A stretch of 64,000 bases of DNA from Alloacidobacterium dinghuense (GTDB lineage Bacteria > Acidobacteriota > Terriglobia > Terriglobales > Acidobacteriaceae). The notes under the pieces are model-generated. The model saw only the letters and a list, made by a program, of their open reading frames with translations, made no database searches and was not told the DNA's origin. The stretch lies in the NCBI RefSeq assembly GCF_014274465.1, contig NZ_CP060394.1, forward strand, positions 3,162,001 to 3,226,000, in the 5' to 3' direction. Positions 25,314 to 34,905 of the stretch are shown piece by piece. Numbering within the stretch: position 1 is the first letter of the stretch; every line of letters starts with the position of its first letter. The translations under genes were made by a program, and so were the position numbers.

Positions 25314-28300
25314 TTAAAAGATAAACTTCAATGCGAGCTGAATCTGTCGCGCGGTGTTTGCGGTGCTGTTGATCGTACCGAAGGCTGGTCCGCTATCGAT
25401 GTCGTTCTGGGGCTGACCCAAGTCTACGTTATTGAACAAATTGAATGCCTCGGCTCGAAACTCGAACCGTCGCCCTTCTCCCACAGGGAATTGGCGAAAG
25501 AGCGACGAGTCCAACTCCCAATAGGACGGGCCCCGGATGGAATTGCGTCCTGCGTTGCCGTAGGTGTAAAGCGCCGGCGTGGCATACGCCGCGGTATTGA
25601 ACCACTCCGCTGCGGTCCTCTTCGCAAGCCCAGGATTTCCCACAAGGTTCAAATGTTCATAACCAAGTGCTTGCCCAGTATTCGCGATATCGCTACTGCT
25701 GAGGGGAGTAAAAGCAATGCCCGAATGGGCTTGGAACAGGTTGTTAAACTGCCAGCCCCCCAGGATGTAATCAAGCGCACCGTGCCCAGTGGAAAATCTC
25801 TTTCCCTTCCCAACAGGAATGTCGTAAAGCGTGTTCACAGATAAAATGTGCGTTAAATCAAGTCCTGACACAGACCGATCATAGCGAGCTGGGTTATAGG
25901 CGTCCTGCGGAACGCCGCCTTCAACGCCGTAATATCCATCGCCTCCGACATTAATGGACTTTGACCAGGTGTAGGCCACTCCGTACGAGAGACCATTGGT
26001 GTACCTCTTATCCAGCGAGACCTGCAACCCGTTGTAATTACCATTGCCCTGGCTACGGTCATAAAACGTCGGGGCAATGTAGGGATACTTAGCGCGTGAC
26101 TGGGGGTCGCCTGGTCCTGGCGTAAGCGCGCTATTGTAAATGCCGCCAACATCAAGCCGGTGCGAACTCGAGCCAACATAATTCGCCGTCAGTGTAGTCG
26201 ATGAGGTAAGGAGTTGCTGCACGCCAAAGTTCCATTGTTCTGAATAGGGATTCTTTAGATTCGGATCGTATTCAAAGCCGACCTGAGTAAATGGGGTAGG
26301 CGCCGGAAAGAAGTTATTATTGGCGGCGATTGCGAATGGATTCTGAGCTGTAACCGTCGGTGTTGGTGAACTTGTAGTCGGCGTGTTCAAGTTAGCGGCT
26401 TCCTGTTGACCAATGTCGGGCCATAGTCCGCTGATATTCTGTGACGTTTGCAATACGCCGGCCCAATTGTCATACACGATGCCGAAAGCTGCATGAACGA
26501 CTAAGCGATCCGTCGCCCTATAGGCAAATCCGAGGTGGGGGCCGACATTCGTGTCTGTGTTATGAAGTATTTTATCGTTTGGAGACACGACGACGTTCGC
26601 CGGGAGCGTGCCGTTTCCGGGAATACAAGGCGCATAGCCGCGCACACTGCAGGGAGGAGGAAGCTTCTGAATAATATAGGTGCCGTTGTTGAAATCAACG
26701 TCACCTGTCTCTGGCCCACCATTCACACCAATTTGCTTGTCGGTACCCATAGGTGGATTAAATGTGAGGTCGTAGCGAAGGCCCACATTGATCGTTAACT
26801 TACTTGTGGCTCTCCAGGAATCCTGTACAAATTCGCTCATTACACCGCCAGGACGCGTTTCGGTAACGACATTGCGCCGGTCCGCTCCCACTGGAACGTT
26901 GAGGATAAAGGAGGAAAATGGGTCGCCGGTATTGACCGTATCTTGAGGATTTGTGTCTGCGGTTGGCAACGCGCCGAATGTGAGACCATCGACCGTAATC
27001 GGACTGTAAAATTTGTTGCTGATGAACCCCCCACCTACGCGAATCTCGTGGTTTCCCCATGTCTTCGTCAATACGCCACTGTATTGGTTGGCATTCGGAA
27101 CTTTAGGATGCAGCGCCACGCCTTCGCCTGGGCCGGCATATCCGCCGGCGATTCCAGGTGAAGGAAGAAAGCTTTTCCCTGGTGCTGCCGTGAAATTGCC
27201 CACAAATGCCGGCGAGAACCCAATCTGGCTGATGATGCCTGCCGATCCCGTTGTAAAGATACTTACCGCGTTGTCTCCGACAGTAGTTCGGCCAAATTCA
27301 ACCTGAAGAATGAGACTGGGATTGAAGACATGTACGTAACTGCCGCCATAGTTCCTGTTCGGAACAGTGACGACGTTTGGTATTCCGGGAGCGCCATCGG
27401 AAGCACTCTGTACGCTGGTGTCGTAGCTATACCGAAACCATACTGAGTCGTTCCGGCCAATCTTTTGGTCAATTCGGGCAGTCCACTGGTTGATGGTCTG
27501 GGTGACGGGAGTTGGATCAATCGCATTATCTCCGCTTGCATTAAGTACAGGCCCAGCTGCAGGGAAGATGAACTTCGCGTAAGCTACCATGTTGGGATCT
27601 GGAGTAAGCTGGTTCCCTGGAAACGGGTCACGAATGAACTGGCCAGGGTGGGCTGGATCCGGTCGAGTAGAAAACGGGTTGTATATCTGTGTCGGCCAAG
27701 CGCTCTCATCCCCCGCAAGCTGCGCGGCAGTCGGAACTTTAATAGGGTTATCGGAGGTTTCCGAATAACGGAATCCCTGGTATGCCCCGAAGAAGAAGGT
27801 CTTGTTCCTGCCGTTGTACAGTTTCGGAAGCCAAACCGGACCTCCGACAACTCCACCGAATTCGTTTTGGCTAAAAGACGGCTTGGGCGAATCAACTGGA
27901 AGGAAGTAGGTCCGAGCATCGAAGATTGCATTGCGGGCATACTCGAACGCTGAGCCGTGAAGGTCGTTTGTGCCGGACTTGGTGACTACATTGACGACCC
28001 CACCGGTTACAGACCCGTATTCCGCGCTGTCTGTATGAGACACGACCTTGAATTCCTGCATTTCATCGATGATGGGTGGGACCGCATACACACTGTGGAA
28101 GGCGCCGAAATTGCTCAGACCATCCGTAAAAAAATAATTGCTTCGGTTACCCTGCCCATTAACGGAAGGAATCACAGATGCCTGATTAATAGGCTCCGGT
28201 GTTGCATATTGGCCTCCTGAGGGACCGGACTGCCCATTGTTGACCGGAGATATACCCGGGGTCAGAGTAAGAAGCTGGGTAAAGTCACGCCCGTTAAGGG

Positions 28301-28808
28301 GAAGATCGTTCACCTGTTTCGTCCCGATGACAGTGCCGAGATTGGCGCTTGTCGTTTCCAGTTGCGGTGTGGCGCCCTGCACCGTCACTACGGTGCTTTG
28401 TGAACCAACGGTCAGAGCAAAGTCAATCGTCGCGGCTTGTCCGACCGCAAGTATGAACTCAGGAACCCGCTGCTCCGCGAAGCCTGAAGCCGATGCTTGA
28501 ACCGTATATCTACCCGGGGTGATATCCAGGAAGAGATAGGCGCCCGCACCATTGGATGTGGTTGAGTGCTCGACAGCCGTAGCCACATTCCTCAGCACGA
28601 TATTGGCGCCTGGAACCACCGCGCCGCTGGGATCTCGGACAGCTCCGCTCAGCGAGGCCGTCGATAGCTGTGCAAACCCCGTGCCGGATAGCAATAGAAT
28701 GCCACTCAGAAGACACGCTTGCCACAGGGCAAATACTCTGCAGGTCTTCCACCGCTCAACTGAAAACTTCAGGTCATGCACCTTGGTATTCCGAGCAGCT
28801 TTGTTCAT
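25314..28808 (-). CDS. Oar-like TonB-dependent outer-membrane receptor (mannose locus)
   Basis: About 1164 residues after setting the ATG at 28808, which follows GGAGGTCAAAGCA. Order: signal peptide (ALWQACLLSGILLLSGTGFA), carboxypeptidase-regulatory-like repeat (LSGAVRDPSGAVVPGANIVL), plug domain with VNDLPLNGRDFTQLLTLTPG and SVNGQGNRSNYFFTDG, then a long barrel ending in an aromatic strand (IQLALKFIF). This is the SusC/Oar type abundant in Acidobacteriota; it should import oligosaccharides across the outer membrane. No SusD-like gene is adjacent. Its promoter (28901-28930) overlaps a putative DeoR site. Confidence 0.9.
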   Translation of the reverse strand: MNKAARNTKVHDLKFSVERWKTCRVFALWQACLLSGILLLSGTGFAQLSTASLSGAVRDPSGAVVPGANIVLRNVATAVEHSTTSNGAGAYLFLDITPGRYTVQASASGFAEQRVPEFILAVGQAATIDFALTVGSQSTVVTVQGATPQLETTSANLGTVIGTKQVNDLPLNGRDFTQLLTLTPGISPVNNGQSGPSGGQYATPEPINQASVIPSVNGQGNRSNYFFTDGLSNFGAFHSVYAVPPIIDEMQEFKVVSHTDSAEYGSVTGGVVNVVTKSGTNDLHGSAFEYARNAIFDARTYFLPVDSPKPSFSQNEFGGVVGGPVWLPKLYNGRNKTFFFGAYQGFRYSETSDNPIKVPTAAQLAGDESAWPTQIYNPFSTRPDPAHPGQFIRDPFPGNQLTPDPNMVAYAKFIFPAAGPVLNASGDNAIDPTPVTQTINQWTARIDQKIGRNDSVWFRYSYDTSVQSASDGAPGIPNVVTVPNRNYGGSYVHVFNPSLILQVEFGRTTVGDNAVSIFTTGSAGIISQIGFSPAFVGNFTAAPGKSFLPSPGIAGGYAGPGEGVALHPKVPNANQYSGVLTKTWGNHEIRVGGGFISNKFYSPITVDGLTFGALPTADTNPQDTVNTGDPFSSFILNVPVGADRRNVVTETRPGGVMSEFVQDSWRATSKLTINVGLRYDLTFNPPMGTDKQIGVNGGPETGDVDFNNGTYIIQKLPPPCSVRGYAPCIPGNGTLPANVVVSPNDKILHNTDTNVGPHLGFAYRATDRLVVHAAFGIVYDNWAGVLQTSQNISGLWPDIGQQEAANLNTPTTSSPTPTVTAQNPFAIAANNNFFPAPTPFTQVGFEYDPNLKNPYSEQWNFGVQQLLTSSTTLTANYVGSSSHRLDVGGIYNSALTPGPGDPQSRAKYPYIAPTFYDRSQGNGNYNGLQVSLDKRYTNGLSYGVAYTWSKSINVGGDGYYGVEGGVPQDAYNPARYDRSVSGLDLTHILSVNTLYDIPVGKGKRFSTGHGALDYILGGWQFNNLFQAHSGIAFTPLSSSDIANTGQALGYEHLNLVGNPGLAKRTAAEWFNTAAYATPALYTYGNAGRNSIRGPSYWELDSSLFRQFPVGEGRRFEFRAEAFNLFNNVDLGQPQNDIDSGPAFGTINSTANTARQIQLALKFIF

Positions 28809-28900
28809 TGCTTTGACCTCCAAAAAGACTTTGATCCGGGCTTGCATGATTCATTGCCGCCACCCATCGGATTGCGGCCTTGATTCTTAAGTTGGCGGGG

Positions 28901-28930
28901 ATCATAGGAGAGCGAATGGTGCGTTGTCAA
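28901..28930 (-). promoter_or_regulatory. Sigma70-type promoter for the TonB receptor
   Basis: Reading the minus strand, TTGACA (28925-28930), an 18-bp spacer and TATGAT (28901-28906) form a near-consensus promoter. The start would be near 28894, giving an ~85-nt leader before the ATG at 28808. Confidence 0.65.
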
Positions 28931-28944
28931 TCATAAACAATGAT
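28930..28944. promoter_or_regulatory. ATCAT-N5-ATGAT operator-like site over the -35 box
   Basis: ATCAT-AAACA-ATGAT is a perfect inverted repeat of the same form as 24235-24249. It touches the -35 element of the receptor promoter, a position that fits repression by the DeoR-type regulator encoded next to the receptor. Confidence 0.45.
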
Positions 28945-29296
28945 CGTATTGCACATTTTCACTCTAAATAATCGAGGTTTGGGCTTTCCCAAGATGTCGC
29001 GATTTGAGAGGGGTCCACGGCATTTATATAGCGGTCAAATCTGAGCACATCGATTTGATTTGATGAAATTCATGCAGGTAATTGCATGTATTGATCTCTT
29101 AATACGCGCGTTTCATTTTGATATTCGACCATAGACCAGGCAGTAAGGTGCCTATGTTTTGAGGGCAAGAACGCATCGAAGGTGGGCATGAGCCGCCTGC
29201 GCCCATCGTAATCGAGGATCATCCCCGTCCCTTGGATCGGCGACTAATTTCCCGACGAGAGACGTCTCAATGGAGGGCGCTTAACTAGATGCGAAA

Positions 29297-31927
29297 CTAT
29301 CCCAATTCGAACGAAGCTGGAGCAAAGCCATTGAGAAAGAACTCGAAGGATCCGCCTTCGATGGCAATTGATGGACCGAGTGAATCGCCGCGGAGATCCA
29401 CAGGTTTGGCTAAGCGTGCGAGTAATCCGGAAGGGAGTCGCACGGTTACTTTGCCAGATTCTCCCGCAAGTTCCCATAGCCGCAAGGTGGTCACCTTACT
29501 TTCGGACTTTTGCTTAAGCGCAGTGATCACCACGCCCGGACGCGACACGCTGATTCCGGACTGACTTGAGGGAAGTATCCCGCGAGCCCCAGAACCGGCA
29601 CAAGCCAACAGTGGCAACATAGTTTCCAGTGCGGGCACGGCGAGTTGGTTGCCAAACCAGATGCGTACTCGTGAACTCCAAGTGCCTGAATACCAATAAC
29701 GGTAATTCGTATTCCACTGGTTGTTGTACAGATTGAGAAAGACCACCGGCCTCTTCGGAACAAAATCCAGCGAAAACTTCCAGATGCCCGGCGTGTCGAG
29801 ACTGACCAATGGGTGGTCTATTGGACAGAGTGAGATGCTCGCTCCATCGCTGCCCGTGACTATCAATCCAGCTCCAACCGCATATATGTGGCGATTTGAG
29901 CCGGGCATGATATCGCGTGCCGGGTCCATGACTCCCAGTGTCCGGGCTACGCGAAACTGCGGCGAACTTAGTCTGAATGGTAGGCAAAGCCAATCGGCTT
30001 CTGGCCAGTTGTCTTTCGCCTTATCCTTGATCGTCAACTCGACATCAAGATAGGCAACGTCAGCACAAAGGGTCACCCGCAAAGACGTTGCAGGGAGATG
30101 GTTATTCAAATCACCCGGCATCTCTAGAGTGCCGGTCAGCGTTTCACCTCGCTTGACCAGATGCATAGAGCCGTTCGAGCCTGAAGCGCGACGGTAGGGC
30201 ACTCCAGCAGGAAGACCAGGCTTGTACATTCCAGGATGAAGATGTGTGCCCCATCTGCCTTGTTGATACGCGCGACAGTAGTCCTCTGTTTGCGAACTTT
30301 CAAATCGCTCGTTGAGATATTGTCCCAGACCATATTCAATAGACCCGTCAACCCACTCGCGGCCCGTACGTTTATCGACAAGCGAAGCAATCACGCCACG
30401 GGCAGGATCGAGCCTTACCCTCATAAACTCGTTTTCCAGAATGTCACCGGGCAGTGTCTTCGACCCTGGAGAGGGCGGAGGCGGAAATGTCCTGTAGCCG
30501 AGTGCCGGAATATCCTTGGCATGAAAAGATGAGCCATTGATATCAACTATTCCCGAACGTTTCCAAGGCAAGGGATTGTAGACCACAACCCGAGGTCCTT
30601 CGGTGTCAACTGCCTGCGTGAGCGCTGCGAGTTCGGCGTCCAAGAGCGATGAGGAGATGCTTGCTGCATTTCGGATGTAGTTGGTCTTATCGTCCCAAGA
30701 GGCTTCAAGTTCTTGATACTTGTCCGCAGGGAGTTCGTTAAAGGCTTTTCCGTAAACGTCAACGGACTGTCCAAGGCCCCAGGTATGCTCGCTGTACAGT
30801 AAGCTTTGTTCAAACGCCTTCGAGACTTCTTCGTCGTGTGCTTTAGCTTGCACACCCCACTGGCACAATTGAGCACCCAAAACCTCAACTGCTGGGATCA
30901 GTGGATGTACATTTCTGGCATGTCGCATTCCTCCTGGATCCGACATGCATCCATGAATCCAAGTGTCAGGTGTTTCAGCGCGGACGACAGCTAGTTCCGG
31001 CTTCTCTGCCAGGATTGCGTCCGCGATGTCGTCCAACGTGCCCATTCGGACTTTTACGTCCGGGAGCTTTTCTAATACTTCAGCAATTAAGGACCGGACG
31101 GCCTCCAAAGTTGGTGGTCCCGAATTATCCGAAGTAACTATGATGGCGGGCCAGGTTTTATATGGCCAGTCAGATGGAGGAATCAGGTTATGTCCAATGT
31201 AGGGATCTCCTTCGCCACCCCACGGCCACAGTGCTGTGCAAGTGCCATAAATAGTTGAATACATCGTCAACACACGAGACCCGTCCGGACCCTCCCACCA
31301 AAAGAGTGGTGGAAGGTCGTGAACATACCCTGATGGCCAGTTGCACCCAATGTGCATAAATCGTATGCCGCCGTGCGCAAGGCCCGTCGCGAGCGCTCTC
31401 GATTGCGACGGTACGTCTGAAGTTTTCGCTCCTCGCCGTAGCGGTAGGCCATAGCGCCGACCTGAATCGTCAGCAAATGCGTAACCACGCGCAAATTCTT
31501 CCGGCCACATCAACTCACTCTCTATACTGAACGGCAGCGCGTGAGCGACCAGTCGGCCAGCCTTTACAGCGCGATCCAGTCGCTGGCGACGTTCGGTGGT
31601 CTGTCCGGGCCAGTCCTCAACAACTCGATCAAATACCCAACCGGGACAGGTCCAAATGAATTGTTCTTCCGGAGGCAACACTGTCGATTTATCGATCAGA
31701 TCCAGCGCACTATCAATCATCGTCGTGCGGTAAAAGGTCAGCACATCGGCTACTCTGTCCGAATATCCGATATCGAAATGAGTCTTGCACACCACGATGA
31801 TTTGGTTTATGCGACTCTCCTGAGATGGAGGTGAGCCAACCAGCGAATGAGCGATCTTAGGCCCAAGAACCAGCGCAGGTACTCCAGCAAGTATTCGCAT
31901 CGCGCTACGTCGAGTGAGAGTTGTCAC
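29297..31927 (-). CDS. Tat-exported GH38-like glycosidase (DUF5054-type)
   Basis: About 876 residues. A twin-arginine signal (TTLTRRSAMRILAGVPALVL) starts from a GTG at 31927; a longer ATG start at 31981 would put residues before the Tat motif. The N-terminal GH38-type domain has IIVVCKTHFDIGYSDRV (the His-x-Asp metal pair) and WTCPGWVFDRVVEDW; the middle has ALSIESELMW-like FSIESELMWPEEFARGYAF, and the C-terminus is beta-rich. GH38 enzymes remove alpha-mannose; this remote branch is uncharacterised. It lies upstream of the TonB receptor on the same strand and next to ManA, ROK and DeoR genes, which supports a mannoside role. Confidence 0.8.
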   Translation of the reverse strand: MTTLTRRSAMRILAGVPALVLGPKIAHSLVGSPPSQESRINQIIVVCKTHFDIGYSDRVADVLTFYRTTMIDSALDLIDKSTVLPPEEQFIWTCPGWVFDRVVEDWPGQTTERRQRLDRAVKAGRLVAHALPFSIESELMWPEEFARGYAFADDSGRRYGLPLRRGAKTSDVPSQSRALATGLAHGGIRFMHIGCNWPSGYVHDLPPLFWWEGPDGSRVLTMYSTIYGTCTALWPWGGEGDPYIGHNLIPPSDWPYKTWPAIIVTSDNSGPPTLEAVRSLIAEVLEKLPDVKVRMGTLDDIADAILAEKPELAVVRAETPDTWIHGCMSDPGGMRHARNVHPLIPAVEVLGAQLCQWGVQAKAHDEEVSKAFEQSLLYSEHTWGLGQSVDVYGKAFNELPADKYQELEASWDDKTNYIRNAASISSSLLDAELAALTQAVDTEGPRVVVYNPLPWKRSGIVDINGSSFHAKDIPALGYRTFPPPPSPGSKTLPGDILENEFMRVRLDPARGVIASLVDKRTGREWVDGSIEYGLGQYLNERFESSQTEDYCRAYQQGRWGTHLHPGMYKPGLPAGVPYRRASGSNGSMHLVKRGETLTGTLEMPGDLNNHLPATSLRVTLCADVAYLDVELTIKDKAKDNWPEADWLCLPFRLSSPQFRVARTLGVMDPARDIMPGSNRHIYAVGAGLIVTGSDGASISLCPIDHPLVSLDTPGIWKFSLDFVPKRPVVFLNLYNNQWNTNYRYWYSGTWSSRVRIWFGNQLAVPALETMLPLLACAGSGARGILPSSQSGISVSRPGVVITALKQKSESKVTTLRLWELAGESGKVTVRLPSGLLARLAKPVDLRGDSLGPSIAIEGGSFEFFLNGFAPASFELG

Positions 31928-32159
31928 GATTCGCTCAAGAGGAATAAAGAATAGGAATAAAGAATTCGTGCTCGGGAACAAGGATCACACATAATGATTG
32001 TTATATCAATAACGATCATGCTACGTGAATGAAACATGTATTTTATTGCAATGAGTGGCTGCCGTATCTTCGATAGCTTCAGGATAGCCGCACCGAGGAT
32101 ACGTTAGTTTTAACCACTGACCGCCTTGGAACCGCAAAAGACCGACGGAGGAGTGAGCA

Positions 32160-33971
32160 GTGAACCGGGTTGAAAAGCAATCGCATAAGGACCTTTCGGT
32201 ACCACTCTCAAGGGAACGAAGAAACGTATTGACTGGGATTGCGGCATCCTGTGCGGGAATTGTGAGCACGGCGATCGGATTATCCAGCGCATCGGCAGCT
32301 CCGGAAGCTGCATCGCAGGTGGGGCAATGTGAATCGCAGGCACCCTGCGAGCGACGCAAGATCGTTGCCTCAGATCAAGTGACAGTAGTCGAGACCAGCG
32401 CGGGGAAGGTTCGGGGATTCGAAAGAAGCGGTGTTTTCATCTTCAAAGGCGTCCCCTACGGCGCGTCCACTTCTGGAGCAAACCGCTTTATGCCGCCGAT
32501 GAAACCGGAGTCCTGGGGGGGCATTCGCAATGCGTTGGCATACGGGCGGATCTGTCCGCAGGAAGATTCCGCACACTTTAATACAGACGGCAAAAACCTC
32601 GCGAACGCGGACGAAGATGCTTTCCTGCTTCATCGCGGGTACGCCATCCGCGTACCTGGAGAAGACTGCTTGCGTGTCAACGTTTGGACGCCGGAGATCA
32701 ATGGATCTGGTAAACGCCCAGTGATGGTCTACATGCACGGGGGTGGATTCTCTGGTGGTTGCGGCCACGACCTCCTTTCATACGAAGGCGAGAGTCTAGC
32801 GCGCAATCACGACGTCGTACTCGTGAACCACAATCATCGTTTGAATGTGTACGGGTATCTGAACTTGGAGGCTCTAGGCGGCGATGACTTCGCTGCGTCC
32901 GCCAACGTGGGAATGCTGGACCTGGTGGCTGTGCTCGAGTGGGTGCGCACTCATATTTCGATGTTTGGCGGCGATCCGAATAACGTCACGATCTTTGGCC
33001 AGTCGGGTGGTGGCGGAAAAGTTGCGGCCCTGCTGGCCATGCCGGCGGCGAAGGGCCTTTTCCATCGCGCGATTATCCAAAGCGGACCATTTCTCAGAGC
33101 CTTATCGCCAGATTACTCACATCGCGTGACCGAAACGTTGCTCGCCGAACTCGGATTGCGAAAATCGGAGGTGAGGAAATTGCAAACGATTCCGGTGGAC
33201 CAGCTATCGGGGGCTGCCGCGGAAGCCATTCGCAAGACGCCGCAGCCACAGCCTTCCTACCGCGATTCCTTTGGCGAGAGCGGCTGGGGTCCGACCGTCG
33301 ACGGCCACTCTCTTCCGATTCATCCCTTTGACCCGGGTGCGCCGGTGATCTCCGCCGACATTCCATTGATCACTGGCACCAATCTCCACGAGAGCGTGAG
33401 CGGGCTCGACCATCCTGGCGCAGATACTATGACGGCCGAGGAGATGAACCGGCGAGTTCACGAGATGTACGGGATCGACGCCGATGCCATCATCGCAGCG
33501 TATAAGCAGGATTATCCGAATGCGAGGCCGTTCGACCTCTACGCGACCATTGCGACTGCAAAATGGCGCATTCCGGCATTCACGCAGGCGTCGAGGAAGG
33601 CCGCGTTGGGCGGTGCGCCTGCCTACTCCTACATCTATTCCTGGCGCACGCCGGTGCTGGACAGTCGCCCAGGCACTTTCCACGCGTGTGAGATTTCTTT
33701 TGCTTTTGACAATGCAGAGCTTTGCGACCACTACAGTGCAGGCGATCCAGCGGCATTTGCACTGTCGAAGCAAATGAGCACATCGTGGGTCAGCTTCGCG
33801 CGCACCGGAAATCCGAATCACAGCGGGCTTCCTCATTGGCCGCGCTATACGCAGGAGTCTAGAGCGGTCATGTGCTTCGACGCGCCCTGTGCGACGCGCA
33901 ACAACCCGGAAGGCAAGGGGCTCGAGATCATCATGCGGTCGCAGCCTTCGGAATCTGCGCGATTGGATTAA
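32160..33971 (+). CDS. Exported type-B carboxylesterase
   Basis: A 603-residue carboxylesterase. A Tat-like signal (SRERRNVLTGIAASCAGIV) leads into the alpha/beta fold: SAGKVRGFERSGVFIFKGVP, oxyanion VMVYMHGGGFSGG, GGDPNNVTIFGQSGGGGKVA with the nucleophile Ser (GQSGG here, versus the usual GESAG), ITGTNLHESVSG, and His in PGTFHACEISFAF. It would hydrolyse esters in the periplasm, perhaps acetyl or feruloyl groups of plant polysaccharide. GGAGGAGTGAGCA precedes the GTG start. It is divergent from the GH38-like gene (232 bp apart). Confidence 0.9.
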   Translation: MNRVEKQSHKDLSVPLSRERRNVLTGIAASCAGIVSTAIGLSSASAAPEAASQVGQCESQAPCERRKIVASDQVTVVETSAGKVRGFERSGVFIFKGVPYGASTSGANRFMPPMKPESWGGIRNALAYGRICPQEDSAHFNTDGKNLANADEDAFLLHRGYAIRVPGEDCLRVNVWTPEINGSGKRPVMVYMHGGGFSGGCGHDLLSYEGESLARNHDVVLVNHNHRLNVYGYLNLEALGGDDFAASANVGMLDLVAVLEWVRTHISMFGGDPNNVTIFGQSGGGGKVAALLAMPAAKGLFHRAIIQSGPFLRALSPDYSHRVTETLLAELGLRKSEVRKLQTIPVDQLSGAAAEAIRKTPQPQPSYRDSFGESGWGPTVDGHSLPIHPFDPGAPVISADIPLITGTNLHESVSGLDHPGADTMTAEEMNRRVHEMYGIDADAIIAAYKQDYPNARPFDLYATIATAKWRIPAFTQASRKAALGGAPAYSYIYSWRTPVLDSRPGTFHACEISFAFDNAELCDHYSAGDPAAFALSKQMSTSWVSFARTGNPNHSGLPHWPRYTQESRAVMCFDAPCATRNNPEGKGLEIIMRSQPSESARLD

Positions 33972-34104
33972 CTTTCTGGCGACACAACGTGTGCATGATC
34001 AAGGACATTATCAAGCATCGTTTGCGATCAGATCTGACATGGACTTCTGTTGATGATCCATGGCGCACACTCGCTCGGAACGCGTAATAGCCCGTAACAA
34101 AAGC

Positions 34105-34338
34105 TCAATGAGGGCTAAGGCCGGCCTCCATCGCCACGCGTGCGTGAAGCACATCGGTAAACCACTTCTCAATAGCCTTCGGTGTGGTTCGGAAACGGCC
34201 TCTATCGGCCACTCGGCCATCTTCGTTGAGAGTACAGTAATGACTCCAGACATCTCCAAGGTCGATGCCAATGGTCATCTCAACCCTGAAACGTCTGCAT
34301 GGAACTTCCTCGGCAAGGTGATGCGTCGTCTTCTTCAT
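34105..34338 (-). pseudogene. IS110-family transposase, N-terminal fragment
   Basis: A reading frame from 34338 carries the start of an IS110 DEDD transposase: MTIGIDLGDVWSHYCTLNED, followed by FRTTPKAIEKWFTDV and ARVAMEAG. The frame breaks right after AMEAG and the remaining ~280 residues of a normal IS110 protein are absent. The following 100 bp do not continue it in any frame. This is a truncated relic at the edge of a decayed region. Confidence 0.8.
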
Positions 34339-34563
34339 GGGGAACAGTCTCTCCCTTCTGGAAGACCTGCTCATCCTATTTTCCCGGTACACATCCGCCT
34401 CCGATGCGCGGTTTGGCGATTTATTAAGAATTGACATGGAGGAATTGCGGGACCCCGAAAGCGAATTAGCAGAGCCGGCCGAAGATGCAATCGCTAGGGT
34501 GGCAGTCTCCTTGACGGGAAAGGGGAGAGAGCGTATTCTCCTTTCCCAGATAGGAGAGAGCCT

Positions 34564-34905
34564 TTGACGAAACCGGTCGAACTTCCGCAGGGCACACTCG
34601 AGATGCTCATCCTCAAGGCAGTCTCGCTCGGTCCCCTGCATGGTTACGGCATCCTGCTGCGCATCCAGCAGATCTCCGGGGAGCGCCTCGAAATCCTCCA
34701 GGGTTCCTTTTACACTGCTATCTATCGACTTGAGCGCCGTGGCTGGATCAAAGGCGAGTGGGGCGAGTCGGAGAACAATCGCCGCGCCCGCTTTTACTCG
34801 CTCACCGCTCCAGGCAGGCGTCAGCTCAAAGCCGAGACCGCCAAATGGGCCGACATGGCCGCTGTCGTCGCCAACATTCTCGACAAGAAGGCGGACGAGA
34901 TATGA
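34564..34905 (+). CDS. PadR-family transcriptional regulator
   Basis: A 113-residue PadR regulator starting at a TTG (34564), with AGGAGAGAG just upstream. Signature: LPQGTLEMLILKAVSLGPLH, HGYGILLRIQ, FYTAIYRLERRGWIKGEWGE and FYSLTAPGRRQLKAE. PadR genes with this N-terminus (PQGTLEMLIL) sit directly in front of ADOP/MacB-like permeases in Acidobacteriota, as here, where the stop overlaps the next start by 4 bp (ATGA). The permease is broken, so this regulator may now be orphan. Confidence 0.92.
   Translation: MTKPVELPQGTLEMLILKAVSLGPLHGYGILLRIQQISGERLEILQGSFYTAIYRLERRGWIKGEWGESENNRRARFYSLTAPGRRQLKAETAKWADMAAVVANILDKKADEI

Larger units (their letters stand above)
28809..29296. other. Intergenic region with TonB-receptor promoter
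   Basis: 488 bp between the GH38-like gene end and the receptor start. It holds the promoter and operator described separately and an ~85-nt leader. The upstream half (about 28970-29296) has no supported gene or hairpin. Confidence 0.5.

Noticed and set aside
34337-34567. 76-codon frame before PadR
   Set aside because: It starts at the edge of the IS110 relic, has no family match, and its end overlaps the PadR ribosome-binding site and start.
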